Notes: generated by a model from the sequence alone, not told the origin. A stretch of DNA of 64,000 nucleotides from Actinomycetota bacterium (GCA_023382335.1 JAMCPM010000012.1:46976-110975), one strand, 5' to 3'; shown: positions 42,231 to 53,646, counted from the stretch's first letter. Numbers and translations: made by a program.

Positions 42231-43298
42231 CTAGTCCATTGGCACCCCGGATGCAATTGCGGTGCCGATGACTTCCTTATTTTCCCGCTGGATGACAAAG
42301 CGGATCGCCAGCAGCAAAAGGATATAGAAAATGAACCCGGGAACGGCGCCGAATTCGTCTTTGTAGAACAGGAACAACTGTCCCAGGAAGAGCTGCACCA
42401 GGATCGACCGTTCGAACATGTTGTAAGCCCTGAGCCTTGAGCGCCTCAGCAGGAAGACCCCCCAGGCGATATAGATCGCGGAGATGATGTTGGAGGCCAG
42501 GATCGCCCAGTCGGAGAAGCCAAATGATTCCAGCTGGTCGAGCACCGCGCCCAGGTCGAACATCAGCGTCAGGACCACGCTCACCGAACCCACGAACTGG
42601 ATGATGAAGAACGCGGCGATCGCCTTGGTGAACCAGCTCTTGCAGGCGAGGTTGCGGTATTGCCGGTAGAAACCGTCCCGCCAGCGGACAAAAAGGCCGA
42701 GCTGGCCCTCGGTGTCAGGTTTGAAGTTATTCATGACCTGCTTGAGCTCGCGTACCAGCGGATCGTTCGAATCGCTATTTCCCAGCGTGAAGAGGATCAG
42801 TTTTTTTTCTTCTTCAGTCGCCTTGCCGATGGGGATCTCCCGCATCTCGTTGATGGAGTTCACCAGGTACTCGGTCTGCGAATAGTGTGAAGAGGTAAGC
42901 ACCCAGCGGGCGGCCATGTAGAGGAAGATGAAGACCGTGTACATGATAGCCACGGAAGGCTGGAAGAAATAGTCGTTGTCCTGGGTGACGAACTTGCCTA
43001 CTTCATCGATGAAAAGGCCAAAGCCGATGCCGCCGGCAAAGACGCCGAAGGCCTCGAGCGATTTGCCCACGAAAGTGAAGAGGACGATCATGCCTACGGC
43101 CATGAGCAGTCCGCCCCAGAGCACGTGAGCGATGTGCAGTGTGCTGCTGCCCACCTGCGGATAGCCCGTGATTTCGAGAAAGAGCCTGACCGTCAGGATA
43201 GTCACGATCGCCGAGAGCAGCCACAGCTCCAGCCGGTCCATACCCCGGACGTTGCGGTTTATATGCCTGCGGATATTCAGCTTGCTGATTCTGGACAT
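42231..43298 (-). CDS. Multi-pass membrane protein, function unknown
   Basis: 355 residues with about eight hydrophobic segments: four in the first 130 residues (including GGIGFGLFIDEVGKFVTQDNDYFF), a cytoplasmic-like charged middle (EEEKKLILFTLGNSDSNDP), and four in the last 140. The acidic FIDEVGKFVT motif in a helix may be functional. I do not recognise the family. It is 31 bases upstream of the B12/radical SAM gene and probably co-transcribed with it. Confidence 0.7.
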   Translation of the reverse strand: MSRISKLNIRRHINRNVRGMDRLELWLLSAIVTILTVRLFLEITGYPQVGSSTLHIAHVLWGGLLMAVGMIVLFTFVGKSLEAFGVFAGGIGFGLFIDEVGKFVTQDNDYFFQPSVAIMYTVFIFLYMAARWVLTSSHYSQTEYLVNSINEMREIPIGKATEEEKKLILFTLGNSDSNDPLVRELKQVMNNFKPDTEGQLGLFVRWRDGFYRQYRNLACKSWFTKAIAAFFIIQFVGSVSVVLTLMFDLGAVLDQLESFGFSDWAILASNIISAIYIAWGVFLLRRSRLRAYNMFERSILVQLFLGQLFLFYKDEFGAVPGFIFYILLLLAIRFVIQRENKEVIGTAIASGVPMD

Positions 43299-43403
43299 CG
43301 TTGTTTAATCTTCTGCGGGTGAGGCGGCCGACCTGCAAACTCCCCCGGTCAAGGGGCGGCCGCGAGGCGAGCTTGTCAAAAATCGGATAAGGTTATCCTG
43401 GCA

Positions 43404-45996
<2,593 letters not shown>

Positions 45997-46016
<20 letters not shown>

Positions 46017-46389
46017 AGCAATGCGCTCTTTTTTTTCGTTGACGAGGCCAAACGGCAAAGGCCGCGACGAAGAAGCTAATCGCATAAATTACTTGAACAC
46101 CGCTAAAGCTGAACAAACTAAAGATGAACAACACGGCAGTAATAGCAAATGCGACTAGCCGCAGGAGGAATGCCTTCCAGCCGTACCACACAATAGCACC
46201 GGCAAGAAGAAGTATTCCTGAAATAAGATTCATCGTTACAACCAGGACCTGACCAAATCCCACCCTATAGATTACTTCATGGGTAACGGGGTTCTCTTCG
46301 CGCCACTGATAGACCAAAAAGATCACAATACTTGTGACTGCAGTGCTGTAAAGAATGGCCATGATCCTGGCTAATTTGTTTGGAAACAT
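45997..46389 (-). CDS. Small four-helix membrane protein, low GC
   Basis: 130 residues from an ATG preceded by AAGGAGGT, a strong ribosome site. Four hydrophobic segments (about 7-24, 44-64, 70-92, 95-115) and a short basic tail (RQRKKRAHC). I do not recognise the family. The last 20 bases overlap the end of the P-type ATPase gene. The gene is clearly lower in GC than the ATPase and belongs to the AT-rich patch that ends at the tRNA. Confidence 0.65.
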
Positions 46390-46952
46390 GATGCTTCACC
46401 TCCTTAAATTCAAGATCGTTAGGATTTCCCATAATAACCACCTTCAGCGTGGGGGGTGAGCCAGCTCCAACAGTCCAGTGTAGTTCTGAGTTGCACGATT
46501 TTCTCCTTCCCTTGTTTACCTACTTCCAACTCTATTGGCTTTTAGGTCATGCCCTCGTTTTCATTTTTTACGATTAGTCCCAAATGTCAATCGTACTTTG
46601 GTATGAGATTTTCCACTCTGGTATATATGTGGCCAACTGCGAGAGTATCCAAAATAGACGAGCTACCTGATTGCGTTAATCGATGTTCGAAGAATTACAA
46701 ATCATCTTTTTCAGCTCCAAAGTTCGAGTCCAGCCAGGTGTCATGATTCCCAGGGAAGAAAAAATGCCTTGAACAAGACATTCTTGAGGAGCGAATTTAT
46801 GGTGGGCACAGCTGGACCCAAGCTAGTGACCGGCCGATAATGAAGCGCTCAAGGCCGGGTGGTTAGCTTCGAACTTGACCAGCGGCATTTCTCTAATCGG
46901 CTCGGGAATCCTTCAGGGGTTGATTGGATTGTGATTTCGCTTTTCTGAAGTG
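46390..46952. other. 563-base gap without a supported gene, low GC
   Basis: This stretch between the small membrane protein and tRNA-Arg has scattered stops, no ribosome sites and no recognisable protein. A short frame at 46549-46746 has no ribosome site or family pattern and was not accepted. The low GC suggests foreign or decayed DNA. Confidence 0.6.
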
Positions 46953-47029
46953 TGGTGCCCCGAGAAGGATTCGAACCTTCGACCTACCGCTTAGGAGGCG
47001 GTCGCTCTCATCCTCTGAGCTATCGGGGC
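46953..47029 (-). tRNA. tRNA-Arg(CCU), CCA encoded
   Basis: On the minus strand a full cloverleaf starts GCCCCGA and ends TCGGGGC, a 7-bp acceptor stem, followed by discriminator A and an encoded CCA at 46953-46955. The anticodon loop CTCCTAA gives anticodon CCU, which reads AGG. The T arm has GGTTCGAATCC. An extended -10 (TGCTAGACT) lies upstream at 47046-47054. Confidence 0.95.
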
Positions 47030-47045
47030 GCGGCGAGACCTTGAA

Positions 47046-47054
47046 AGTCTAGCA
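47046..47054 (-). promoter_or_regulatory. Extended -10 of tRNA-Arg
   Basis: TGCTAGACT on the minus strand lies 17 bases before the tRNA 5' end, a normal distance for a tRNA leader. The -35 is unclear. Confidence 0.45.
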
Positions 47055-47102
47055 AATCACGCGGCGGCGGCGCATAAAATCAACAGCCGTGGCGCCTCGC
47101 CT

Positions 47103-48041
47103 TCAACCTTCCAGCGCGCAGAGCAGTATCTCCTCGACCAGCTCGTTGAAACTGATGCCGGTGGCGTTGGCCGCCATGGGCAGCAGGCTGGTCTCGGTGA
47201 AGCCGGGGATGGTGTTGATCTCAAGCACCTGCAGGCTGCCGTCCTCTCCCAGCATGATATCCACGCGGCCGAAGCCGGAACAGCCGAGCGTCTTGAACAC
47301 TCTCAGTGACAGCTCCGAAGCCTGGGCGGCGACATCTTCGGGAATCTCCGCCGGCGCCAGGTAGTCGGCCTTGCCCATGGTGTAGCGCGACTCGAAATCG
47401 AAGAAATCGGTCTTGGGCCTCACCTCGACGATCGGCAGCGCCCGCGGTTCCTTCCCCAGGATGCTGACGGCGAGCTCCTTGCCCTTGACATACTTCTCGA
47501 GCAGCACCTTGTTGTCAAAACTAAACGCCGATATCAACGCCGCCGGCAGCTCGCTCCCGGTATGGGCGAAGCGGATTCCCAGGGCCGAGCCCTGCGCCGC
47601 CGGCTTGACCACGATGGGGAAGCCCAGGTCTTCGCCGATGATGGGCATGGTGTCGACCGCGCCCAGCTCCTGGAAGGCGTCACGGTTGAAGGCGAAGAAA
47701 GACGGCGTCGGCACGCCGTTTTCCTCGAAGATGTGTTTGGACAGGACCTTGTCCATGCAGCTGATCGAAGGCAGCACGTCGGAGCCGGTATAGGGGATGC
47801 CAAGGATGTCCATGAGCTCCTGTACGGTGCCGTCCTCGCCGCTGCGGCCGTGCATGGCGATGAAGGCGGCGTCGGGCTTGAGTTCGCCCAACCGCTTCAC
47901 CAGGCTGGCGTCGACGTCGATGCCTTCGACGGAGTAGCCCAGCTCTCTGAGAGCCTTCTCCACCCTGGCCCCGGACTTGAGTGAGATGTTCCGCTCCAGC
48001 GAGCGTCCGCCCTTGAGGACGGCTATTGTCTTTTTGCTCAT
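47103..48041 (-). CDS. ddl: D-alanine--D-alanine ligase (second copy)
   Basis: 312 residues. The ATP-grasp core has SLERNISLKSG at the N-terminus, GRSGEDGTVQ, AAQGSALGI in the serine loop and FFDFESRYTMG with the omega-loop Tyr of D-Ala-D-Ala ligases; LEINTIPGFTETS binds metal. The loop GSALG differs from GSSLG of the first copy at 4932, so the two are not recent duplicates. The tRNA-Arg gene lies downstream. The two ligases may serve different conditions or substrates; only the activity class can be read from the sequence. Confidence 0.93.
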   Translation of the reverse strand: MSKKTIAVLKGGRSLERNISLKSGARVEKALRELGYSVEGIDVDASLVKRLGELKPDAAFIAMHGRSGEDGTVQELMDILGIPYTGSDVLPSISCMDKVLSKHIFEENGVPTPSFFAFNRDAFQELGAVDTMPIIGEDLGFPIVVKPAAQGSALGIRFAHTGSELPAALISAFSFDNKVLLEKYVKGKELAVSILGKEPRALPIVEVRPKTDFFDFESRYTMGKADYLAPAEIPEDVAAQASELSLRVFKTLGCSGFGRVDIMLGEDGSLQVLEINTIPGFTETSLLPMAANATGISFNELVEEILLCALEG

Positions 48042-48125
48042 CTCAATCCCCCATCTGGTAGATTGTTGGCATAGTCTTGGTTTTGTGGTCTGCAGCGCCG
48101 CTGCCGGCGTGTCCGCTGTCCGGCG

Positions 48126-49373
48126 TCAGGCGCCCTGCAGAGCGCGGTACAGTTCCATCTGCTCCCTGATGACCTTGGCTATCCGCTTGATACCCTCTTC
48201 GATCCGGTCTTCCGGCACGGCGCTGAACGACAGGCGCATGTGGTGGGTGCCGGTGCCGTCGACCCAGGCGCCGGCGCCTGGCACGAAAGCGACCTTTTGT
48301 TCCTCGATGGCCAGCGCCAGCAGATCGGTTGTATTGAGATATTCTGGCAGTGTCGCCCAGATGTAAAACCCGCCCTGCGGATGGGTCCAGCTCGCTTCTT
48401 CCGGGAAGTATTCCTCCAGCGCCGCCAGCATGGCGTCGCGGCGGGACCGGTAGACCTTGATGACTTCCTCGACGTAATCCTGCCAGCGGAAATCCTGGAA
48501 GTACTGGTTGACTATCATCTGGGCCAGGGTGGAGGGGCAGAGGTCGGCGGCCTGCTTGCCCATGTTGAACTTGGCCAGTAGCGCCGGCGGCGCCACCATC
48601 CAGCCCAGCCGGATCCCGGGCGAGATGATCTTTGAGAAGGTGCTCACGTAGATCACGTTCTTGGAGTCGTCGAGCGAATAGAGGCTCGGCAGCGGCTCGC
48701 CCTCGAAGCGAAGCTGGCCATACGGATTATCCTCGAGGATGATCAGCCCGTGCTTCTTCGCCAGCGCCACGATCTCCAGTCTGCGCTCCAGGCTCAGGCA
48801 GACGCCCGCAGGATTATGGAAATTGGGGATGAGATAGATGAACTTCGGTCTGCGGCCTGCCTTCTTCAGCCGCTCGATCTCGACGGTGAGCAGGTCGGTG
48901 CGCATGCCATCGTCATCCAGGGGCACCTGGATCACCTCTGCCTCGAAACTGCAGAACGAGGGAATGGCCCCGGGATAGGTGGGCGCCTCGGCGATGATGA
49001 TATCGCCGGGGTCCACCAGGATCCTGGTCGCCAGGTCGATGCCCTGCTGGCCGCCTGTGGTGACGATGATATCGTCGGGGTCGGCCACGGTGTTCTCTTC
49101 GGCCATGACCTTGACGATGTTTTCCTTAGTCTCCTGAAAACCCTCGGTGGGGCCGTACTGCAAGGCGGCGGCGCTGCAGTTCATGGCGATCTGCTGAGTG
49201 ACCCTGGCCAGCGTCTTGGCGGGGAAGCTCTCGGTATTGGGCAGGCCGCCCGCCAGGGTGATAACATCCGGCATTGCGATCACCGCCATCAGGTCGCGCA
49301 TGACCGACGAGCGCATGCCGCCGGTGCGCCTGGCATAAAATTCTTCATATTTGTCAAAGCCGATTCTGGTCAT
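48126..49373 (-). CDS. PLP-dependent aminotransferase (2-aminoadipate/MocR-like class I)
   Basis: 415 residues. Family features: MRDLMAVIAMPDVITLAGGLPN at the N-terminus, YGPTEGFQETKE, IYLIPNFHNPAG, ILEDNPYGQL, and the PLP lysine in VSTFSKIISPGIRLGW. This is the group that includes 2-aminoadipate and other aromatic or branched-chain aminotransferases. The substrate is undecided. The promoter TTGCTT-TAGAAT leaves nearly no leader before the ATG. Confidence 0.88.
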   Translation of the reverse strand: MTRIGFDKYEEFYARRTGGMRSSVMRDLMAVIAMPDVITLAGGLPNTESFPAKTLARVTQQIAMNCSAAALQYGPTEGFQETKENIVKVMAEENTVADPDDIIVTTGGQQGIDLATRILVDPGDIIIAEAPTYPGAIPSFCSFEAEVIQVPLDDDGMRTDLLTVEIERLKKAGRRPKFIYLIPNFHNPAGVCLSLERRLEIVALAKKHGLIILEDNPYGQLRFEGEPLPSLYSLDDSKNVIYVSTFSKIISPGIRLGWMVAPPALLAKFNMGKQAADLCPSTLAQMIVNQYFQDFRWQDYVEEVIKVYRSRRDAMLAALEEYFPEEASWTHPQGGFYIWATLPEYLNTTDLLALAIEEQKVAFVPGAGAWVDGTGTHHMRLSFSAVPEDRIEEGIKRIAKVIREQMELYRALQGA

Positions 49374-49381
49374 GACATTTG

Positions 49382-49410
49382 ATTCTAGTCGTGCCTGTTT
49401 CTAGAAGCAA
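49382..49410 (-). promoter_or_regulatory. Promoter of the aminotransferase gene
   Basis: TTGCTT and TAGAAT are 17 bases apart on the minus strand. The predicted transcription start is 1-3 bases before the ATG at 49373, so the message should be near-leaderless. Confidence 0.6.
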
Positions 49411-49421
49411 CACGATGGGAA

Positions 49422-49430
49422 TGGTAGAAT
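49422..49430 (+). promoter_or_regulatory. Extended -10 of the DUF4126 gene
   Basis: TGGTAGAAT lies 46 bases before the ATG at 49477, which has a GGGAGG site. It is about 12 bases from the divergent aminotransferase promoter, so the two may compete. Confidence 0.45.
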
Positions 49431-49476
49431 CCTGGGCGCCTGGTGGCATTTTTAACCACGATTAGCGGGAGGAAAC

Positions 49477-50046
49477 ATGGAAGCAGCCTGGGCTGTAGGA
49501 GCCGGAGCCGGACTGGCGTCGCTGGCCGGATTTAGAGCAATAATCCCTTTGGCAATATATGTCATCATGGCCCGCCTGGGCTGGGTCTGGGGGTTTCAGG
49601 TCGATGACAATCCCCTGGATTTCATGATCTCCAACGCGGCCCTGGTTGTCGTGCTGGCCCTGATCGTGCTGGATATATTGATGACGCGGGTTAAGGCCCT
49701 GACCGTCATCGGGAAGAACCTGCAGCTGGCGCTCTCGGTCGCCGTCGGGGCGCTGCTGATGTCCGCGGCAATAGCCGGAACCTGGCCCGGCGCCGTCCAT
49801 TTTGTGGGGATTCCCATCGGCGCGGCTCTGGCGCTGGCTGGCGTGTACGACCGCCGCGGCATGGTCATGGTCGGCGAAGGCCGGGACCCGGGGCCGGCCC
49901 TGGACGCTTCCGTTCTCATCATTTCGATCCTGATGATGCTGGTTCCTCCAGCCGGCTATTTAGTGGTTCTGCTCACCCTCTTCCTTGCCACTCGTGTCCG
50001 CCGCATGCGCCGCCTCAAATACAAGGGGCTGCGCGTCCTCGCATAA
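49477..50046 (+). CDS. DUF4126-like membrane protein
   Basis: 189 residues with five hydrophobic segments. The start AGLASLAGFRAIIPLAIYVI and the middle LLMSAAIAGTWPGAVHFVGIPIGAALALAG resemble the DUF4126 family, whose function is unknown. The loop DDNPLDFMI is charged and short. GGGAGG precedes the ATG. Three short repeats follow the stop. Confidence 0.6.
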   Translation: MEAAWAVGAGAGLASLAGFRAIIPLAIYVIMARLGWVWGFQVDDNPLDFMISNAALVVVLALIVLDILMTRVKALTVIGKNLQLALSVAVGALLMSAAIAGTWPGAVHFVGIPIGAALALAGVYDRRGMVMVGEGRDPGPALDASVLIISILMMLVPPAGYLVVLLTLFLATRVRRMRRLKYKGLRVLA

Positions 50047-50050
50047 TTTT

Positions 50051-50126
50051 GGGGACACATAACTAAATTGCCAATTTCAGGGACACATTACTTAATTGCC
50101 GGTTAAGGGGACAGGTTACTAAACAG
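50051..50126 (+). repeat. Three tandem GGGGACA...TACTAA repeats
   Basis: Units of about 20-22 bases start at 50051, 50080 and 50107: GGGGACACATAACTAAATTG, GGGACACATTACTTAATTG and GGGGACAGGTTACTAAACAG. Period 27-29. Such GGGGACA-type repeats are known in many environmental bacteria near REP-associated transposases, but none is encoded here. Confidence 0.6.
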
Positions 50127-50143
50127 ATGCCGGAGCTCACCAG

Positions 50144-50428
50144 ATGATCATGAAACGAGCACACGTTTACATCACCGGCCGCGTCCAGGGTGTCTTCTTT
50201 CGTGCCTGGGTCAGCGACCGGGCCCGGCGGCTGGGCCTTGGCGGCTGGGTGCGCAACCGCATGGACGGCCGTGTGGAAGCGGTCTTCGAGGGCGACCCGG
50301 AAGTGGTTAAGCAAATGGTTGAACTGTGCCATGAAGGGCCGGATCGCGCCCGTGTCGATACCGTCCTCGACGACTACAGCGAAGCGGCGGAGGGTCTTGC
50401 TTCCTTCGAGGTGAAGAGCACGGTCTGA
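50144..50428 (+). CDS. acyP: Acylphosphatase
   Basis: 94 residues. The catalytic loop GRVQGVFFRAWV holds the conserved Arg, and GWVRNRMDGRVEAVFEG the Asn; both are characteristic of the acylphosphatase fold. It hydrolyses acyl phosphates such as acetyl or 1,3-bisphosphoglycerate. A second ATG follows two codons later. The nickel operon converges from the right. Confidence 0.93.
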   Translation: MIMKRAHVYITGRVQGVFFRAWVSDRARRLGLGGWVRNRMDGRVEAVFEGDPEVVKQMVELCHEGPDRARVDTVLDDYSEAAEGLASFEVKSTV

Positions 50429-50467
50429 TTCAGTGTTATGAGGCCCGATCGGCATTATTACGCCTGA

Positions 50468-51331
50468 TCAGTGTTCGTGCAGATCTTTCCTGTGATGATC
50501 TTCCCCGTTTTGTTCATGCCTGTGATGATCCTGCAGATGGCTATGAGGATGGTAGTGCTCGACGCCATCGTGCCGGTGGGGATGATCGTGGATGAGGTTG
50601 GCCGAAAGCAGCAGCCCGCGGTCGCCGAGCAGCTGCGAAGGCGCTCCCTCCCCGGCGATGCGGTGATCCTCGCCCAGGATGATGATGCGCTCGGCGATGT
50701 CCTCGACCAGCCCCAGGTCCTGGGTGGCGGTGATGATGGTCTTGCCCGCCGCCGCCAGTTGCAGGATCAGGCGCGACAGGAAAGTCTCGGTCTTGGGATC
50801 CAGGCCGGCCGTCGGCTCGTCGAACAGCAACACGTCCGGATTTATGGCCAGCACCGAAGCCAGCGCCACCTTTTTCTTCTCGCCGCCGCTCAGATGGTAC
50901 GGCGGCCGCTCCCGTAGATGACCCAGCCCCAGGATATGGATGGTGTCCTCGGTGCGCCGCTCGACCTCCGCCGCATCCAGTCCCAGGTGCAGCGGCCCGA
51001 AGGCGATTTCTTCCCAGACGCTGGGCGAGAACAGCTGCGCGTCTGAATTCTGGAAGACAAAACCGACGCGGCGCCTGAACCGCTGTGAAAAACCATCATC
51101 CCGCAGCGCCGTCTCGCTCAGCTCCTCGCCGAAAGCCGAGATGCTGCCGGCGCTGGGGAAGATCAGGCCGTCGAGCATCTTCAGCAGCGTCGATTTGCCG
51201 GAGCCGTTGGCGCCCAGCAGCGCCAGCCGCTCGCCCGGGCGCACCGAAAAACTCACGCCTGAAAGCGCCTCGGCGTCCTGGTAACGGTAGCCGACGCCTT
51301 TTACATCAAAGACGGGAGCCGTGTCAACCAA
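50468..51331 (-). CDS. nikO: Nickel/cobalt ECF transporter ATP-binding protein, His-rich tail
   Basis: 287 residues from a TTG at 51331 behind GGAGGTGA; a GTG at 51343 is possible. ABC ATPase: Walker A GANGSGKST at 40-48, signature LSGGEKKKVALA, Walker B VLLFDEPTAG. The last 40 residues contain 15 His (for example HYHPHSH and DHHRHEQ), a metal-binding tail not found in typical ATPases of this family. It overlaps the nikQ stop by 8 bases. It powers the transporter made with NikMN and NikQ. Confidence 0.92.
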   Translation of the reverse strand: MVDTAPVFDVKGVGYRYQDAEALSGVSFSVRPGERLALLGANGSGKSTLLKMLDGLIFPSAGSISAFGEELSETALRDDGFSQRFRRRVGFVFQNSDAQLFSPSVWEEIAFGPLHLGLDAAEVERRTEDTIHILGLGHLRERPPYHLSGGEKKKVALASVLAINPDVLLFDEPTAGLDPKTETFLSRLILQLAAAGKTIITATQDLGLVEDIAERIIILGEDHRIAGEGAPSQLLGDRGLLLSANLIHDHPHRHDGVEHYHPHSHLQDHHRHEQNGEDHHRKDLHEH

Positions 51332-52271
51332 GCAACCGGTCACCTCCGGCGGCAAACATCGCCACAAGCGCCACCGCGCCCAGCCAGGCCCAGTCGGCGC
51401 CCCGCATCGAAAAACGATGCGTGCTCATCGGCTCGCCGTTATAACCGCGGCTGACCATGGCCGCATATATCTCATCGCTCATTGTATGGGACTTCCCCAG
51501 CAGGGTGCCCATGCTGGCGGCGGCGAAGCGCCGGTCTTCCCGCGGCGTGGAGGCTCGGACCATGCGGCTCACCCTCGCGGTGAACATGTCGCTCGCCAGG
51601 CTGATCAGCAGGAAGATATACCTGTAGGTCATCGAAAGGATAAGGATAAAGATCCGGGGCACGAAAAAGACGCGCAACGATTTCAGCAGGTCGGCCCAGC
51701 GGGTGGTCAGGGCGAGCAGCACCGCCAGCGACACCGACACCGCGACCCTGAGCACCAGGACGACCGCGCCCTCGATCCCCTGCTTCGTGATCGCCAGGGA
51801 AGAACCCAGCGACCAGGGCCCGAAGTGCACCTCGCTTCCGAAATCCCAGATCGTCCAGAGCGGATCCCCGGCGCGAAAGACATTAAAGAGCGAAGGCAGG
51901 ACGATGATGCCGGTAAAAACAGGGATAAAAAGCCACACGCGCCGGATGAAGTAACCAAGAGATATCCGCGATAGCCCGGCCATTGCCAGTGTCACGCTAT
52001 ACAGAGCCAGAAGCACATACCAGTGCCGCACAAAGGCTGCGACGATCAGCAGGCCCAGCATGCCGGCAGTCTTGGCCCTTGGGTCGATTCCCTGCAACAG
52101 GCCGTCCCGGGCCGCGATCTGCTCGGAAAAAACACTGCGCCTCAAGGCCCTGGAAAGCCCCTGGATGGTCCGCTGCACCACGCTGGCGCGGCGCTGTTTG
52201 GCTCCCCCGAGCCCGGCGCCAGCGCTGCCCTGCAACATCCATTCGGGGACGGCGGGGGTAGACTCAGCCAT
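51324..52271 (-). CDS. nikQ: Nickel/cobalt ECF transporter transmembrane protein
   Basis: 315 residues. An energy-coupling-factor T component of the CbiQ/NikQ family, with six hydrophobic segments, the cytoplasmic helices with AARDGLLQGIDPRAKT near 55, and SMTYRYIFLLI and MVRASTPREDRRFAAAS, which contact the ATPase. The N-terminal 35 residues are unusually long and basic. The ATG overlaps the nikMN stop by 8 bases. Confidence 0.9.
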   Translation of the reverse strand: MAESTPAVPEWMLQGSAGAGLGGAKQRRASVVQRTIQGLSRALRRSVFSEQIAARDGLLQGIDPRAKTAGMLGLLIVAAFVRHWYVLLALYSVTLAMAGLSRISLGYFIRRVWLFIPVFTGIIVLPSLFNVFRAGDPLWTIWDFGSEVHFGPWSLGSSLAITKQGIEGAVVLVLRVAVSVSLAVLLALTTRWADLLKSLRVFFVPRIFILILSMTYRYIFLLISLASDMFTARVSRMVRASTPREDRRFAAASMGTLLGKSHTMSDEIYAAMVSRGYNGEPMSTHRFSMRGADWAWLGAVALVAMFAAGGDRLLG

Positions 52272-53298
52272 GCTGCCTGGCCTTGTGAGACCTGCCTGAG
52301 ATCAGCTTTGCTGCCAGCATGATGATGGCGACGATGACGATCAGGCCGATTACCGCCGAAAGGATATAACCCGGAACCGATGCCCAGAATCCTCCACCCC
52401 GGCCCGGCAGCCCGTAGTCCGGAAGGATGCCCTTCCAGATGCCCGCGAAGCTCTCCATTCCCCGGGGGACAAAGCCGAGCTCGTCGCGTATCTCGTCGGT
52501 GTTCCATTCACCCCAGGCGGTTCCGGTAGCAAGCAGGCCCAGCGGCACGAATATCACCATGAGGATGATTCCGACGATCAACGGTCTTAGCTTGAAGGTT
52601 CCCCGTGCCGCCTCGGCCTGCCCGGCGCGGCTGCCAAGCAGCCCCGGATCCGTCCGTTGCAGATATACGAGGGCCAGCGCCGTCACGGCCGCCTCGATGA
52701 ACCCGACCAGGGTGAGATGACTGATCATCATAGCGGGGATCGTCTGCGAGAGGCCGTAGGGGGCGTAGAGCGCCGAGCCGTCAGCGGCGTGGAAGAGGTC
52801 TCCCTGCAGGCCGATCTCAAGCGCCGTGAAGAAGGCCGCCACGTTGATGCCGACAAAACCGCCCACACCGGCCGAAAGCCACCGCCGCGCAGAAGCCGGT
52901 TGGGAACCCATGGCCAGCAGCCGGTAGACCAGGTATCCGGAAACAGGCAGGGCGAAGGCCATATTGAAACAGTTGGCGCCGATGGCAAGGATGCCGCCAT
53001 CGCCAAAAAATATCGCCTGGATGACCAGGGCAACGGAAAGGGCGATCACCGCGGCCCACGGCCCCAGCACCACCGCCACCAGGGTTCCTCCCACGGCATG
53101 CCCGCTGGTGCCCCCGGGGAGGGGGATATTGAACATCATAATGACGAAACAGAAAGCGGCGCCGATGGCGACCAGCGGCGCCTGCCGGGCGTTGAGCGCT
53201 TTCTTCACCTTGTATCCGGCGGTATACCAGACAGGGACCATGAGCGCCCAGAGGCCGCCTGCCGTTTGCGGGCTTATATAACCGTCGGGGATGTGCAA
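52264..53298 (-). CDS. nikMN: Nickel ECF transporter permease with fused PDGLE domain
   Basis: 344 residues. It starts MHIPDGYISPQT, the CbiM/NikM signature; the N-terminal Met-His-Ile-Pro-Asp-Gly group binds the metal ion. Six or seven helices follow, with PLPGGTSGHAVGG in the conserved loop. The C-terminal 90 residues have ILPDYGLPG and one more helix, the PDGLE-type N component, fused here as in NikMN. The neighbouring CooT supports nickel rather than cobalt as substrate. Confidence 0.9.
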   Translation of the reverse strand: MHIPDGYISPQTAGGLWALMVPVWYTAGYKVKKALNARQAPLVAIGAAFCFVIMMFNIPLPGGTSGHAVGGTLVAVVLGPWAAVIALSVALVIQAIFFGDGGILAIGANCFNMAFALPVSGYLVYRLLAMGSQPASARRWLSAGVGGFVGINVAAFFTALEIGLQGDLFHAADGSALYAPYGLSQTIPAMMISHLTLVGFIEAAVTALALVYLQRTDPGLLGSRAGQAEAARGTFKLRPLIVGIILMVIFVPLGLLATGTAWGEWNTDEIRDELGFVPRGMESFAGIWKGILPDYGLPGRGGGFWASVPGYILSAVIGLIVIVAIIMLAAKLISGRSHKARQHG

Positions 53299-53325
53299 TT
53301 CGTCAGTCCTTCCCTGAGCCAGAGC

Positions 53326-53511
53326 CTACTTGGCCAGGTAAGCCTTATGGTCAAGAAGCCTGATCTCGAGAATGCGGCCGTACACGGTCTTCTGTTGCCC
53401 GAGGATATCGGTGAGCACGATCGCATCTCCCTCAGGCACGATATTGGCGACGTCTTCCATGACCGTCTCTTCCTTGCCATCATCCAACATATATACACTT
53501 AATTCGCACAT
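53326..53511 (-). CDS. cooT: CooT-like nickel-binding protein
   Basis: 61 residues, starting MCELSVYMLDDG and continuing TVMEDVANIVPEG and LTDILGQQKTVYG, a close match to the CooT family. In CooT the second residue, Cys2, binds nickel at the dimer interface. It is the first gene of the operon, 27 bases before nikMN, and probably stores or delivers nickel. AGAGAGG precedes the ATG. Confidence 0.85.
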   Translation of the reverse strand: MCELSVYMLDDGKEETVMEDVANIVPEGDAIVLTDILGQQKTVYGRILEIRLLDHKAYLAK

Positions 53512-53550
53512 GGGGGCCTCTCTGGCTGTGGATTTTTCCCGGAAATAAAC

Positions 53551-53579
53551 AGTTTAATCACCCACGGATAAATATCCAA
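53551..53579 (-). promoter_or_regulatory. Promoter of the cooT-nik operon
   Basis: On the minus strand TTGGAT and TAAACT are 17 bases apart, about 40 bases before the cooT ATG. No NikR-type GTATGA-N16-TCATAC site is visible. Confidence 0.5.
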
Positions 53580-53646
53580 TACCCAGAACCGCCCGTGGCT
53601 AAAGGTTTTTTTCCCGAAACCGATACGCCGGGCACACTTCAAAATC

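Noticed and set aside
46549..46746. Open frame of 65 codons in the low-GC gap
   Set aside because: No ribosome site, no recognisable domain and composition like non-coding DNA.
53525..53536. TGTGGATTT as a DnaA box upstream of cooT
   Set aside because: It is isolated, with one or two mismatches, and far from the cluster at 26 kb; such matches occur by chance.
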